Shown here: positions 34,815-44,114 of the stretch, in pieces | Position numbering within the stretch: the stretch's first letter is position 1 | Layout of the letters: the number at the start of each line of letters is the position of its first letter | DNA from: Planctomyces sp. | GTDB lineage: Bacteria > Planctomycetota > Planctomycetia > Planctomycetales > Planctomycetaceae | Assembly (NCBI GenBank): GCA_019636235.1 | Contig: JAHBXW010000024.1 | Location: 1-64,000 of the forward strand | Direction of reading: 5' to 3' | DNA: 64,000 nt | Program-made: the position numbers and the translations under genes | Notes under the pieces: model-generated | Told to the model about the DNA's origin: nothing | The model's database searches: none | The model's input: the letters and a program-made list of their open reading frames with translations, nothing else

Positions 34815-36043
34815 TTCGAGTTCCCGGGCATCCCGTCGACAAAAGCGCCGACCTGGCATTTTTACCGAACTTTCCGGATCAATCGCCTTCGGGCGATGTG
34901 GAATTGACGGTGGTGATGCCGTGCCTGAATGAGGGCGAGACAGTCGCTTTCTGCGTCACCGAGGCCATCGAGGCGATCTCCGCCAATGGAATTCGCGGCG
35001 AGGTGCTGGTCGCTGACAATGGCAGCAAGGATGGTTCCGCTGATGCGGCGCGGGGGGCCGGCGCGCGAGTGGTGCATGTCGAACAGCGTGGATATGGCTG
35101 CGCCATTCAGGGAGGCGTTGCCGCGGCGTCTGGAAAGTTTGTGATTCTGGGAGATGCGGACGGCAGTTATGACTTCGGAGAGATTCCCCGGCTGTTGGAC
35201 AGGTTGCGCCGGGGCGAGGATCTCGTCATGGGCTGCCGGCTGCCGGGAGGCGGGGGGCGAATCGAAGCGGGGGCCATGCCCGCTCTTCATCAGCACATCG
35301 GAAACCCGTTGTTGTCGTGGGCGGCGAGACTGCTGTGTGGCGCTCCCGTGCATGACATCTACTGCGGCTTGAGGGGCTTCCGTCGTCGTCTCTTGGAGGA
35401 AACTCGCGTGCGGAGCTCCGGAATGGAGTTCGCTGCTGAGATGGTTGTGAAGGCTTCGATATTCGGGCATAGAATCGGCGAAGTGCCGGTGACATTGCGA
35501 GCGGATCGTCGAGTGACAGGCCGGTCGCACCTCCGGACATTCCGCGACGGCTGGTCGGGCCTCGCACTGTTCCTGATGCACTCGCCGAACTGGCTGTTCC
35601 TGGTTCCAGGCGTGTTGCTGATGCTGTTGGGGGCGGCCGGGTATGCGCTGGCGATGCCCGGGGTGCGCCTGTTTGGCGCGGTCCTTGACGCGCATACGCT
35701 CCTGGTGTCGACGCTGGCGTTGCTCGTGGGTTACCAGTCGATGCTCTTCGGAGCGTTCGTCAAATGGTACGGAGCGGACATTGGTTTGCTGCCGACATCG
35801 AAAGCGTCCCAGGGGCCGTGGCTGTCGCCCAACCAGGCGTCGGGACTGGGAGGATTGCTGATGGTCGCCGGAATCGCGCTATTGGGAGCAGGATTTCTGG
35901 ATTGGAAGGCCGCAGGGTTCGGGCAGCTCGATTACGCCTATGAGATGCGAAAGGTGATTCCTGGCGTGCTATTGGCATCACTCGGATTCCAGACGGTGCT
36001 TGCCGGATTCTTCGCGGGCATTTTGCGCCTGGGGCGTCAATGA
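34811..36043 (+). CDS. GT2 glycosyltransferase, polyprenyl-phosphate mannose synthase-like
   Basis: 410 residues from the ATG at 34811, overlapping the DUF1559 stop as ATGA. The catalytic GT-A domain (about 30-240) has VVMPCLNEGE, VADNGSKDGS and the metal-binding GDADGSYDF, then DIYCGLRGFRR, all typical of dolichyl/undecaprenyl-phosphate hexose synthases. Four C-terminal membrane helices (about 265-410) anchor it. It would make the lipid-linked sugar used by the GT39 enzyme. Confidence 0.88.
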   Translation: MIRVPGHPVDKSADLAFLPNFPDQSPSGDVELTVVMPCLNEGETVAFCVTEAIEAISANGIRGEVLVADNGSKDGSADAARGAGARVVHVEQRGYGCAIQGGVAAASGKFVILGDADGSYDFGEIPRLLDRLRRGEDLVMGCRLPGGGGRIEAGAMPALHQHIGNPLLSWAARLLCGAPVHDIYCGLRGFRRRLLEETRVRSSGMEFAAEMVVKASIFGHRIGEVPVTLRADRRVTGRSHLRTFRDGWSGLALFLMHSPNWLFLVPGVLLMLLGAAGYALAMPGVRLFGAVLDAHTLLVSTLALLVGYQSMLFGAFVKWYGADIGLLPTSKASQGPWLSPNQASGLGGLLMVAGIALLGAGFLDWKAAGFGQLDYAYEMRKVIPGVLLASLGFQTVLAGFFAGILRLGRQ

Positions 36044-36738
36044 CCGCTCAGCAATGGCCGCGTCGAGGATTGGATCAGGCCGCCGCAGCGGACGGGAGAG
36101 CGCGGGCGTGGGAAAGCGCGTATTGCCGCTTTGAAACTCCACAACAGGAGGTGCGCAAGTTTCAGCGGCGGCTGAAATGGTTTGGAGCGGCAGGCTGGAG
36201 CAGGGAGTTGCGGGTGATCGAACTTTTCTGCGGCCGGGGGAATGGCCTGGCGGCGTGGGAATCGCTGGGGTTCTCCCACATCGAGGGCGTCGACCGTTCG
36301 CCGCGACTCCTGTCGGAGTATCGGGGAAATGCAATGTGCTCTGTCGCCGATTGCCGGGAAATTCCCGTGGCCAGTTCCTCCAGGGACGTGGCTGCAATTC
36401 ACGGAGGACTGCACCATTTGGAACGCCTTCCGCAGGACTTGGAGGACGTCGTTGGTGAGGTGCGCCGAATCTTGAAACCAGGCGGCCGGTTGTTAATTGT
36501 CGAACCCTGGCAGACGCCGTTCCTCGCACTTGTCCACGAATGCTGTCGGCGCCGAGTCGTCCGCAAACTGTGGCGCAAGCTGGATGCGCTGGCGGAAATG
36601 ACGGAGTTGGAAGCATCGACGTACTTTTCGTGGCTGGCGCAGCCGGAGGTTGTGCTGGAGAGCATCCATCGCGCCTTCGAGCCGGTCCGAATGCGGATTG
36701 CGTTCGGCAAGCTGTTCCTGCTGGCTCAACCTCGTTGA
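36040..36738 (+). CDS. Class I SAM-dependent methyltransferase
   Basis: 232 residues; its ATG overlaps the GT2 stop as ATGA, so translation is coupled. VIELFCGRGNGL is motif I, EGVDRS motif II, and RRILKPGGRLLIVEPW is the post-motif III strand of Methyltransf_11-type enzymes. HGGLHHLERLP lies between. The protein may methylate a sugar or lipid intermediate made by the preceding enzymes; this rests on gene order only. Confidence 0.85.
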   Translation: MTAQQWPRRGLDQAAAADGRARAWESAYCRFETPQQEVRKFQRRLKWFGAAGWSRELRVIELFCGRGNGLAAWESLGFSHIEGVDRSPRLLSEYRGNAMCSVADCREIPVASSSRDVAAIHGGLHHLERLPQDLEDVVGEVRRILKPGGRLLIVEPWQTPFLALVHECCRRRVVRKLWRKLDALAEMTELEASTYFSWLAQPEVVLESIHRAFEPVRMRIAFGKLFLLAQPR

Positions 36739-36762
36739 GGCGTCTTCCGGTCCGTCCGCCGC

Positions 36763-36793
36763 CATCGGCCGGATCAATCGATCCCGGCCGATG
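36763..36793 (+). terminator. Strong hairpin after the glycosylation operon
   Basis: CATCGGCCGG (36763-36772) pairs perfectly with CCGGCCGATG (36784-36793) over an 11-nt loop, 24 bp after the methyltransferase stop. No T-tract follows, so it would be a U-less terminator or a 3'-end stabilising hairpin. Confidence 0.4.
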
Positions 36794-36920
36794 GGTTCCC
36801 ACCGGGCGAGGTTCTTCCGATGATGGAGGGCGGCGTCCGTTCCCCGTGAGCGGGACGCTCCCGCCGTCACTGTCCCGCCGCAGGTCGAGCCCCGCGCTCG
36901 CCAAGAACGCCCTGACGCCC

Positions 36921-39900
36921 ATGACGCTCCGTCTCTCCCGCGCGATCGGCCTCGGAATCCTGGCCGCCCTGTCCACCTCCGCCCTCGCGGCCGAGGCCCC
37001 GGACGCCGGCCGTTCGCAAGTCGAGTTCAATCGCGACATCCGGCCGCTGCTGTCGGACCGCTGTTTCGCCTGCCACGGCCCCGACAAGAACACTCGCGAG
37101 GCCGATCTGCGGCTCGACACCGAAGACGGGCTGCGCGGCGAGGCGGGCGAGGGCGGGGCCGTGACGCCAGGCCGCCCGGACGACAGCGAGTTGATCCGTC
37201 GGATCGAGTCCGACGATCCGGACGAGCGCATGCCGCCGCCAGCGTTCGGGAAGGATCTCACTCCCGAGGAGCGCGGCCTGCTGCGACGCTGGGTCGAACA
37301 GGGCGCCGAGTGGCAGGGGCACTGGGCGTTTCAGCCGATCCAGCGGGCGCGGCCCCCCGAGGTCTCCGATGCCGACTGGTCCCGTCACCCGATCGACCGG
37401 TTCGTCCTGGCGGCCATTGAACAGGAAGGACTGAGGCCGTCGCAGCTCGCCGATCCGCGGACGCTCGTGCGGCGGCTCAGCTTTGACCTGACGGGGCTGC
37501 CCCCGGCCCCGGACGTGGTGGAACGTTTCGCCAGCGACCCGTCCGAGGCCGCGTATGAACGGCTCGTCGACGAACTGCTGGCCAGCCCGCACTATGGCGA
37601 GCGGATGGCCATGTGGTGGCTGGACCTCGTGCGCTACGCGGACAGCGTCGGGTATCACGGCGATCAGTATGTCAGCGTGTCGCCGTATCGCGATTACGTG
37701 ATCCGAGCGTTCAACCGGAATATGCCGTTTGACGAATTCACCATCGAGCAATTGGCTGGCGACCTGCTGCCGGAGCCGACGCTCGAGCAGCGTGTGGCCT
37801 CGGGCTACAACCGGCTGGGCATGATGAGCGCGGAAGGGGGCGTGCAGCCCAAGGAGTATCTGTCGAAGTACATCGCTGAACGGGTGCGGAACGTCAGCGG
37901 GGCCTGGCTGGGCGTCACGCTCGGCTGTTGCGAATGCCACGACCACAAGTTCGACCCGTTCACGGCGAAGGATTTCTATCAATTCGAGGCGTTCTTCGCC
38001 GACATCCAGGAGCAGGGGTTGTACGGCGGGTCCGACGTCACGGGCCGCTGGGGCACGATGCTGCCCGTGCCGACGGCGGAGCAGAGCCGGCAACAGCGCG
38101 AACTCAACGAGCAGATGGCCGCTGTGCAGGCGCTGCTGGAAACGCCCACCGAAGCGCTGGCCCGCGAGCAGGTCGCCTGGGAGTCGGGACTCCGGGAATG
38201 GGCCGTGCTTCGTCCCGAAGCGCTGGAATCGTCCGGCGGCGCGACTCTGACTCTGCTGGAGGACGGTTCGATCCTGGCGTCCGGTGATAGTCCAGCGACA
38301 GACACGTACACGCTGGTCGTTTCCGCGCCGTCCGCTGCGGCGACGGCGCTGCGGCTGGAGGCCCTGCCGGATGACTCGCTGCCGCAGAAGGGCCCCGGTC
38401 GGGCCGGCAACGGCAACTTCGTGCTCAGCGAACTGGAGGTGGACTGGCTGCCCGCGGACGGCGGCGAACCGCAGCGCATCGCGCTCGAGAACGCGACCGC
38501 GACGTATGAACAGACGGGCGCGGCCGACGCCAATCCGTACAAGAAGTGGGCTGTCGCCGCGGCCATCGACGGAGACGCGCAGGGGCCGACCTGGGGTTGG
38601 GCCGTCATGGAGCAGGTGGGACGGCCGAACTCCGCGATCTTCGAGATCGCCGCCGGCACGCCGCTGGAACCGGGACAATTGCGGATCGTCCTCAAACAGA
38701 ATCTCGACAACCCGCAGCACACGCTGGGCCGATTCCGCCTCTCGACGACCTCAGCGGCGAAGCCGGTGCGCGCGGGCGACCTGCCCCCTGCGGACATCGA
38801 GGCGATTCTCCGCGTCGCCGGCGAAGCGCGTACCGAGGCGCAGCGGAACCAGTTGGCCGCACACTACCGGTCGATCGCCCCCAGCCTGCTGCCGCAGCGG
38901 CAGGAACTGGCCCGGCTCGAAGCGCGGAAGAAGGCTCTCGACGCGGCCATCACGCTGACGGTTGTCACCGAACGGACGGAGCCGCGCATGATCCGCGTCC
39001 TGAAGCGCGGCAACTGGATGGACGAGACGGGGGACGTCGTCGAGCCGGCGATTCCGGAATGGCTGGGCGCCGATCCTGTTCCCGGGGATCGGCGGCTGAC
39101 GCGACTCGATCTCGCGCAATGGATCGTTTCGCCGCGGAACCCGCTGACGGCGCGGGCCACGGTCAACCGTCTCTGGAAGCTGCTGTTCGGCGCGGGCCTG
39201 TCTCCGAAACTCGACGATCTGGGCGCGCAGGGGGAATGGCCCAGCCATCCGGAACTGCTGGACGCCCTGGCCGCCGAGTTCATGGATTCCGGCTGGGATT
39301 TCAAGCGGCTGATGAAACGGATCGTCATGTCGCGGGCCTATCGGCAGTCGTCGCTGGCGGCCGCGGAGCAGTCGGAGGCCGACCCTTACAACCGCTGGCT
39401 GTCTCGGCAGGGGCGTTGGCGGCTCGAGGCGGAGATGGTGCGCGACAACGCGCTGCAAGTCAGCGGTCTGATGGCGCCGATGGTCGGCGGCAAGAGCGTG
39501 CATCCGTATCAGCCGCGCGGCTACTGGTCCTATCTGAACTTCCCGATGCGGGAGTGGCAGAACGGGCAGGGGAACGAGCTGTATCGCCGCGGCGTGTACA
39601 CCCACTGGCAGCGGCAGTATCTGCATCCGGCGCTGCTGGCGTTCGACGCGCCCGGCCGCGAGGAATGCACGGCGGACCGGCCCCGCTCCAATACGCCGCT
39701 GCAGGCGCTCGTCCTGCTGAATGATCCCAGCTACGTCGAGGCGGCCCGCGCCTTCGCGCAGCGGGCCCTCGAACTGGGAGGCGACAGCGATGACGCCCGC
39801 CTCGCCTGGCTGATCCGCGAAGCGCTGGCTCGCGAGCCGCGCCCCGAGGAAACGGCCGTCCTGCTGGACCTCCTGAACCGGCACCGGCAGGAGTACGGCG

Positions 39901-40040
39901 GCGATTCCGCGGCCGTCGACGCCCTGCTGAAGATCGGCGACCTGCCCGTCCCCGCAGCGCTGCACCGCGCCGACCTCGCCGCGTGGATCAGCGTGACCCG
40001 CGCAATCCTGAACCTGCACGAAACCATCACGCGCAACTGA
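36921..40040 (+). CDS. PSCyt1 / DUF1549 / DUF1553 (PSD1) planctomycete cytochrome protein
   Basis: 1039 residues from the ATG at 36921, which has a clear signal peptide (LGILAALSTSALAAEA); the frame is open further upstream but lacks support. A planctomycete cytochrome c domain with CFACHGP (C48, C51, H52) is followed by DUF1549 (about 130-340, HPIDRFVLAAIE, SFDLTGLPPAP), a middle insertion (about 400-620) that may be a carbohydrate-binding-like beta domain, and DUF1553 (about 690-1000, RATVNRLWKLLFG, PREECTADRPRSNTPLQAL-type end). Function is unproven; such proteins are exported and always paired with DUF1501 partners, as here. Confidence 0.9.
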   Translation: MTLRLSRAIGLGILAALSTSALAAEAPDAGRSQVEFNRDIRPLLSDRCFACHGPDKNTREADLRLDTEDGLRGEAGEGGAVTPGRPDDSELIRRIESDDPDERMPPPAFGKDLTPEERGLLRRWVEQGAEWQGHWAFQPIQRARPPEVSDADWSRHPIDRFVLAAIEQEGLRPSQLADPRTLVRRLSFDLTGLPPAPDVVERFASDPSEAAYERLVDELLASPHYGERMAMWWLDLVRYADSVGYHGDQYVSVSPYRDYVIRAFNRNMPFDEFTIEQLAGDLLPEPTLEQRVASGYNRLGMMSAEGGVQPKEYLSKYIAERVRNVSGAWLGVTLGCCECHDHKFDPFTAKDFYQFEAFFADIQEQGLYGGSDVTGRWGTMLPVPTAEQSRQQRELNEQMAAVQALLETPTEALAREQVAWESGLREWAVLRPEALESSGGATLTLLEDGSILASGDSPATDTYTLVVSAPSAAATALRLEALPDDSLPQKGPGRAGNGNFVLSELEVDWLPADGGEPQRIALENATATYEQTGAADANPYKKWAVAAAIDGDAQGPTWGWAVMEQVGRPNSAIFEIAAGTPLEPGQLRIVLKQNLDNPQHTLGRFRLSTTSAAKPVRAGDLPPADIEAILRVAGEARTEAQRNQLAAHYRSIAPSLLPQRQELARLEARKKALDAAITLTVVTERTEPRMIRVLKRGNWMDETGDVVEPAIPEWLGADPVPGDRRLTRLDLAQWIVSPRNPLTARATVNRLWKLLFGAGLSPKLDDLGAQGEWPSHPELLDALAAEFMDSGWDFKRLMKRIVMSRAYRQSSLAAAEQSEADPYNRWLSRQGRWRLEAEMVRDNALQVSGLMAPMVGGKSVHPYQPRGYWSYLNFPMREWQNGQGNELYRRGVYTHWQRQYLHPALLAFDAPGREECTADRPRSNTPLQALVLLNDPSYVEAARAFAQRALELGGDSDDARLAWLIREALAREPRPEETAVLLDLLNRHRQEYGGDSAAVDALLKIGDLPVPAALHRADLAAWISVTRAILNLHETITRN

Positions 40041-40117
40041 CCGCGCCCGCCACCTTCGCCGCGCGGCACACGCCCGACCGCGGCCGTTGAACACAGATCC
40101 CGACCCAGTCACCCGCC

Positions 40118-41569
40118 ATGCACAATCCCATCTCGATTGCGACTTCGCTGCCCCCCCTGCCGTCGCCCATCGCCCGCCGGACGTTCCTCCGCCGCAGCGG
40201 CGTCAGCGTCGGCTCGATGGCGCTGGGCAGCCTCCTCGCGCGGGACGCCCGCGCCCAGGACGCGTCCGACTTAAAGGGCGTCATCCAGCCGCTCCACTTC
40301 GCCCCCCGCGCCAAACGGGTCATCTGGCTGTACATGGCCGGCGGCATGAGCCATCTCGACACGTTCGACCATAAACCCAAGCTGGCGGAACTCGATGGCC
40401 AGCCGATGCCCGAATCGTTCACCAAGGGGCAGCAGATCGCCCAGCTCCAGGGCGCCAAGCTGAACTGCTTCGCCCCTCAGCACCCGTTCCAGCAATGGGG
40501 CGCCTCGGGGCAGGAGATCAGCGCCATCTGGCCCGAACTCGCCAGCCGCTGCGCCGACGACATGTGCATCGTCCGCTCGCTGTTCACGGAGGCCATCAAT
40601 CACGACCCGGCCCACACGTTCATGAACACCGGGTCGATGATCTCCGGCCGGCCGGCGATGGGGTCGTGGCTGCTGTACGGCCTCGGCGCCGATACCCAGG
40701 AGCTGCCCGGATTCGTCGTCATGGTCTCCACCGGCAACTACGGGCAGAAGCAACCCATCGCCGCGCGGCAGTGGCACAGCGGGTTTCTCCCCAGCCGGTT
40801 TCAGGGAGTCGAGTTCCGCAGCACGGGGGATCCGGTGCTCTATGTCCGCCGGCCGGGCGGCGTTGATGAAGGCCGACAGCGGGACGTCGTGGAGGCCGTC
40901 GCCGCGCTGAACCGCCTCGAAGAAGCCGAGACGGCCGATCCCGAGATCGCCACGCGGATCAGCCAGTACGAAATGGCGTTTCGCATGCAGACCAGCGTCC
41001 CCGAGCTGATGGACGTCCGCAACGAGCCGCAGCACATCCTGGACCTGTACGGTTCGCAGCCGGGGGATGGCAGCTTCGCGTCGAACTGCCTGTTGGCGCG
41101 GCGGCTGGCCGAGCGCGGCGTCCGGTTCATCCAGCTCTACCACCGCGACTGGGACCATCACGGGGCGATCAAAGACCACATCGCCGGTTCGGCGGCGGAG
41201 GTCGATCGCGGCGCGGCGGCGCTCATCACCGATCTCAAGCAGCGCGGCATGCTGGACGACACGATCGTCGTGTTCGGATCGGAGTTCGGCCGCACGCCGA
41301 TGGCGCAGGGGAACGGCCGCGACCACCACCTGGCCGGCTTCACGATGTGGCTGGCCGGCGGCGGTTTCAAGCCGGGCTTCAACTATGGCGCGACCGACGA
41401 ACTCGGCTACCACGCCGTCGAGAACCGCGTCTCGGTCCACGACCTGCATGCGACGATGCTGCATCAGCTCGGCATCGACCACATGAAGTTCAGCGTCAAG
41501 TTTCAGGGTCTGGACAGCCGGCTGACGGGCGTCGAGCCGGCGCGGATCGTGACGGACCTGCTGGTCTGA
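40118..41569 (+). CDS. DUF1501 protein (Tat-exported sulfatase-like fold)
   Basis: 483 residues. The leader has RRTFLRRSG, a twin-arginine motif, followed by a hydrophobic stretch and DARAQD. The DUF1501 domain resembles the alkaline-phosphatase/sulfatase fold: WLYMAGGMSHLDTFD at the start, GSEFGRTPMAQG and DLHATMLHQLG near the end. The nucleophile position has no Cys/Ser sulfatase signature, so activity is not assured. It lies 77 bp after the PSD1 gene, the usual operon partner. Confidence 0.9.
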   Translation: MHNPISIATSLPPLPSPIARRTFLRRSGVSVGSMALGSLLARDARAQDASDLKGVIQPLHFAPRAKRVIWLYMAGGMSHLDTFDHKPKLAELDGQPMPESFTKGQQIAQLQGAKLNCFAPQHPFQQWGASGQEISAIWPELASRCADDMCIVRSLFTEAINHDPAHTFMNTGSMISGRPAMGSWLLYGLGADTQELPGFVVMVSTGNYGQKQPIAARQWHSGFLPSRFQGVEFRSTGDPVLYVRRPGGVDEGRQRDVVEAVAALNRLEEAETADPEIATRISQYEMAFRMQTSVPELMDVRNEPQHILDLYGSQPGDGSFASNCLLARRLAERGVRFIQLYHRDWDHHGAIKDHIAGSAAEVDRGAAALITDLKQRGMLDDTIVVFGSEFGRTPMAQGNGRDHHLAGFTMWLAGGGFKPGFNYGATDELGYHAVENRVSVHDLHATMLHQLGIDHMKFSVKFQGLDSRLTGVEPARIVTDLLV

Positions 41570-41597
41570 TCCGTCAGAAGGCTTGGGGAGCGTGCGC

Positions 41598-42638
41598 ATG
41601 CCCGACGATCGCGTCTGGACCGAATGGGCTTGCTCACGGCGGTCGTTGCTCGCCCTGGGCCTCGGATTGGCGGCGCCGTCGCTGCTGAGGGGAGATGACG
41701 TCTCTCGAAACGATGCGCCGACGCCGCGGTTTCTGAAGGCCTGGGGAGAGCCGGGCAGCGGACCGGGACAGTTTCATTCTCCCATCGGCATCGCCATGAC
41801 GGCCGGCGATGAACTGCTCGTCAGCGACCTGCACAACCATCGCGTCCAGAGATTCACGGCCGCGGGAGAATTTCTGTCCGAATTCCCGGTCCCGCGCCAC
41901 CCGGATCCGAATGGCATCTCCGGGGGCGGCATCGCCGTCGGCCCGCAAGGAGCCATTTACGTGTCGCTGATGACGCAGCACCAGATCGCCGCCTTCTCGC
42001 CGCAGGGAGAACTGGTGCGCATCTGGGGACGGCTCGGCGCCGGCGAACGAGAGCTCCACGATCCCGGAGGCCTGGCTGTTGGACCCGACGGCAACTTGTA
42101 TGTCGCGGACCAGGCGAATCATCGGGTCCAGGCCTTCACGCCGGAGGGCGAGTTCGTGCGAACCTTCGGCGTCTTTGGGGCCGAACCGGGCCAGTTTGGC
42201 GACGGACCGGAAAAGGACATCAGTCGGGCCCGATTCGGCGGACCGCATTGGGTGGCTTTCAACAGCCGCGGCGAACTGCTGACGACCGAAGGCACGATGC
42301 GACGGGTGCAGCGCCTGACGACGTTGGGCGTTCCATTGGCCCAGTGGGGGGACGATGCTCTCGAACCGCCTGGATTCGGCGGGCCTGACACCATGCTTCC
42401 CGGTCCAATCGCAGTCTGTGTCGACCGCCGCGACCGGGTCTGGGTCGGCGGCACGTTTCATCGCGTTCAGCTGTATCACGACGACGGACGATTCCTGACG
42501 CACCTCGGAGCGGAAGAAGGCGATGCTCCGGGACGGTTCAGTTTTCCGCACGGACTGGCCATCGACTCGCAGGGCTGCCTGTACGTGGCGGACTCCGGCA
42601 ATCAGCGAATCCAGAAATTCGCGATCGACGAAGCCTGA
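41598..42638 (+). CDS. Tat-exported NHL-repeat beta-propeller protein
   Basis: 346 residues from the ATG at 41598, chosen because GGGGAG lies 7 bp before it; an in-frame codon at 41583 would add five residues. SRRSLLALGLGLAAP looks like a Tat leader. Six NHL-type blades follow (repeats of GQF-x-x-PIGIAM, LLVSDLHNHRVQRF, LYVADQANHRVQAF, LYVADSGNQRIQKF). NHL propellers usually bind ligands or polysaccharide. It ends the DUF1549-DUF1501 operon, 28 bp after DUF1501. Confidence 0.85.
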   Translation: MPDDRVWTEWACSRRSLLALGLGLAAPSLLRGDDVSRNDAPTPRFLKAWGEPGSGPGQFHSPIGIAMTAGDELLVSDLHNHRVQRFTAAGEFLSEFPVPRHPDPNGISGGGIAVGPQGAIYVSLMTQHQIAAFSPQGELVRIWGRLGAGERELHDPGGLAVGPDGNLYVADQANHRVQAFTPEGEFVRTFGVFGAEPGQFGDGPEKDISRARFGGPHWVAFNSRGELLTTEGTMRRVQRLTTLGVPLAQWGDDALEPPGFGGPDTMLPGPIAVCVDRRDRVWVGGTFHRVQLYHDDGRFLTHLGAEEGDAPGRFSFPHGLAIDSQGCLYVADSGNQRIQKFAIDEA

Positions 42639-42657
42639 CTCGAGTCGCGGCCGCTGG

Positions 42658-43131
42658 TCATGGCGCGCCCGGCTGCACGAACTCTTCCGGCAGCCGGATG
42701 TCCTCGGGCCGTTCCCGCGCGATCCGCACCCACTCGTCGACGCAGGGCGGACAGCAGAACAGATACTCGCGGCCGCCGACAATCCACGCGCATGCCGGAT
42801 TCGCTTTGGTGCCGGTGATCGGACACAGCGGGTCGCCGGGCTGCGGATTGCGATCGTGCTTCGCCTGGAAGCCGGCGAACGCCTCCGAACTGGTGCGGCC
42901 GCCGTTGGCGGCGATGTCCGCCGCTGTGTACAGACCGCCCGGCGTGAGAAACAGTTCCCCCTCCTGCTCCATGTCGACCTTCGGCGGCATCGCCACGTCC
43001 GACGACGATGCCCGGAACCGTGTGTCGATCCACAGGCCGAGAATCGCTGCGATCAGCAACGGACCGATCCAGCGATCCCAGCGCCGCGCCCACGCGCGGG
43101 CCCCCGCGAATGATGTCGTGTTCTGGTTCAT
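42658..43131 (-). CDS. Membrane-anchored YHS-like Cys-rich protein of the cytochrome oxidase cluster
   Basis: 157 residues from the ATG at 43131, overlapping the ctaG stop by 4 bp. One N-terminal membrane helix (WIGPLLIAAILGLWI) precedes an exported part. LCPITGTKANPACAW and YLFCCPPCVDEW form a YHS/TRASH-like metal-binding arrangement of Cys residues. Next to a CtaG copper-insertion gene this suggests copper handling for the CuA or CuB site. I know no named family member of this exact architecture. Confidence 0.65.
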   Translation of the reverse strand: MNQNTTSFAGARAWARRWDRWIGPLLIAAILGLWIDTRFRASSSDVAMPPKVDMEQEGELFLTPGGLYTAADIAANGGRTSSEAFAGFQAKHDRNPQPGDPLCPITGTKANPACAWIVGGREYLFCCPPCVDEWVRIARERPEDIRLPEEFVQPGAP

Positions 43132-44114
43132 CCCGACCCTCCCCGCAGCGCCGGCCGCATCGGCATCGAAACCGCCGGCGATTCCCGGGACAGCGAGCGG
43201 CCCAGCAGCACGGCGGCCGCCAACAGATACGGCACACACGCCGGCATCCACATGATGAGGCCAGCCAGCTGCTGGTCTTCCAGCGGCGTCAGGCCCCACC
43301 AGCCGGTCCGCCCCTCGAAATCGCCATACCACGGCACGGGCGCCAGCGTCATGAACGCTCCCAGAATCGTCGAGTGCAGCGTCGTCCCGAACAGCGACAG
43401 CGCCGCCGCCGAGCCGGACAGTCGAAAGCGGCTGACCGGATCGAGGAGACTCCTCCAGTACAGGCAGCCCGCCCCAAAGAAACTGAGATGCTGGAGATCA
43501 TGAACCGCCGGCGTTCGCACGGCGGCTGAGTACAGCGCCGGCAAATGCCAGGCCCACAGCGTCAAGGCGAACAGCAGCCACCCCGTCCGGGGGCTTCGCC
43601 AATGTGACCACGGCAGGCGTCGCAGGCGCAGGCGCGTCCAGATCCTGGCGAGGTCCCGGCGCGAGGCGTCCGGCAGCCCCCACAGGCAAACCAGTCCCGG
43701 CGCCCCCAGCACAACGAGCGGCGCGGCGACCGCCGCCAGCAGCATGTGCTGAACCATGTGCGCTGCGGCGAGTTGATCGCTGGCGGCGTCCACTGGCGAG
43801 AGCAGCGCCAGCGCGATGCTCGCCAGTCCCCCGGCGAACGCGGCCGCATGCCACGGGCCGATTTCGCGCCCCCCGAGAAGCCAGTATCGCGCCAGTCCAC
43901 GCACGTAAGTCCACGCGGCCAGCGTCAACGTCAGCAGCAGCACCGGGTCCGCATGCCAGTCGGTCCACTCCGCGCGACGCGACAGCTCCGCGACGTCAGC
44001 GTGTGCGAAGCTCGCCGGCAGCACCCCGAAAGCCGTCGCCAACGCGCGCAGCCCGGCCCGCCCCGCGCGGCGCGGACGTCGAACGCGTCGGACTTTTGGC
44101 TGGCCGCCTGACAC
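43128..44114 (-). CDS. ctaG: Cytochrome c oxidase assembly protein, CtaG (caa3 type)
   Basis: 328 residues, GTG start, directly adjoining the previous stop. Seven or so membrane helices. Conserved His-bearing helices are visible: AAAHMVQHMLLAAVAAPL, LTLWAWHLPALY and LQHLSFFGAGCLYW. This is the Bacillus-type CtaG_caa3 family needed to assemble the caa3 oxidase, different from Cox11-type CtaG. Confidence 0.88.
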   Translation of the reverse strand: MSGGQPKVRRVRRPRRAGRAGLRALATAFGVLPASFAHADVAELSRRAEWTDWHADPVLLLTLTLAAWTYVRGLARYWLLGGREIGPWHAAAFAGGLASIALALLSPVDAASDQLAAAHMVQHMLLAAVAAPLVVLGAPGLVCLWGLPDASRRDLARIWTRLRLRRLPWSHWRSPRTGWLLFALTLWAWHLPALYSAAVRTPAVHDLQHLSFFGAGCLYWRSLLDPVSRFRLSGSAAALSLFGTTLHSTILGAFMTLAPVPWYGDFEGRTGWWGLTPLEDQQLAGLIMWMPACVPYLLAAAVLLGRSLSRESPAVSMPMRPALRGGSG

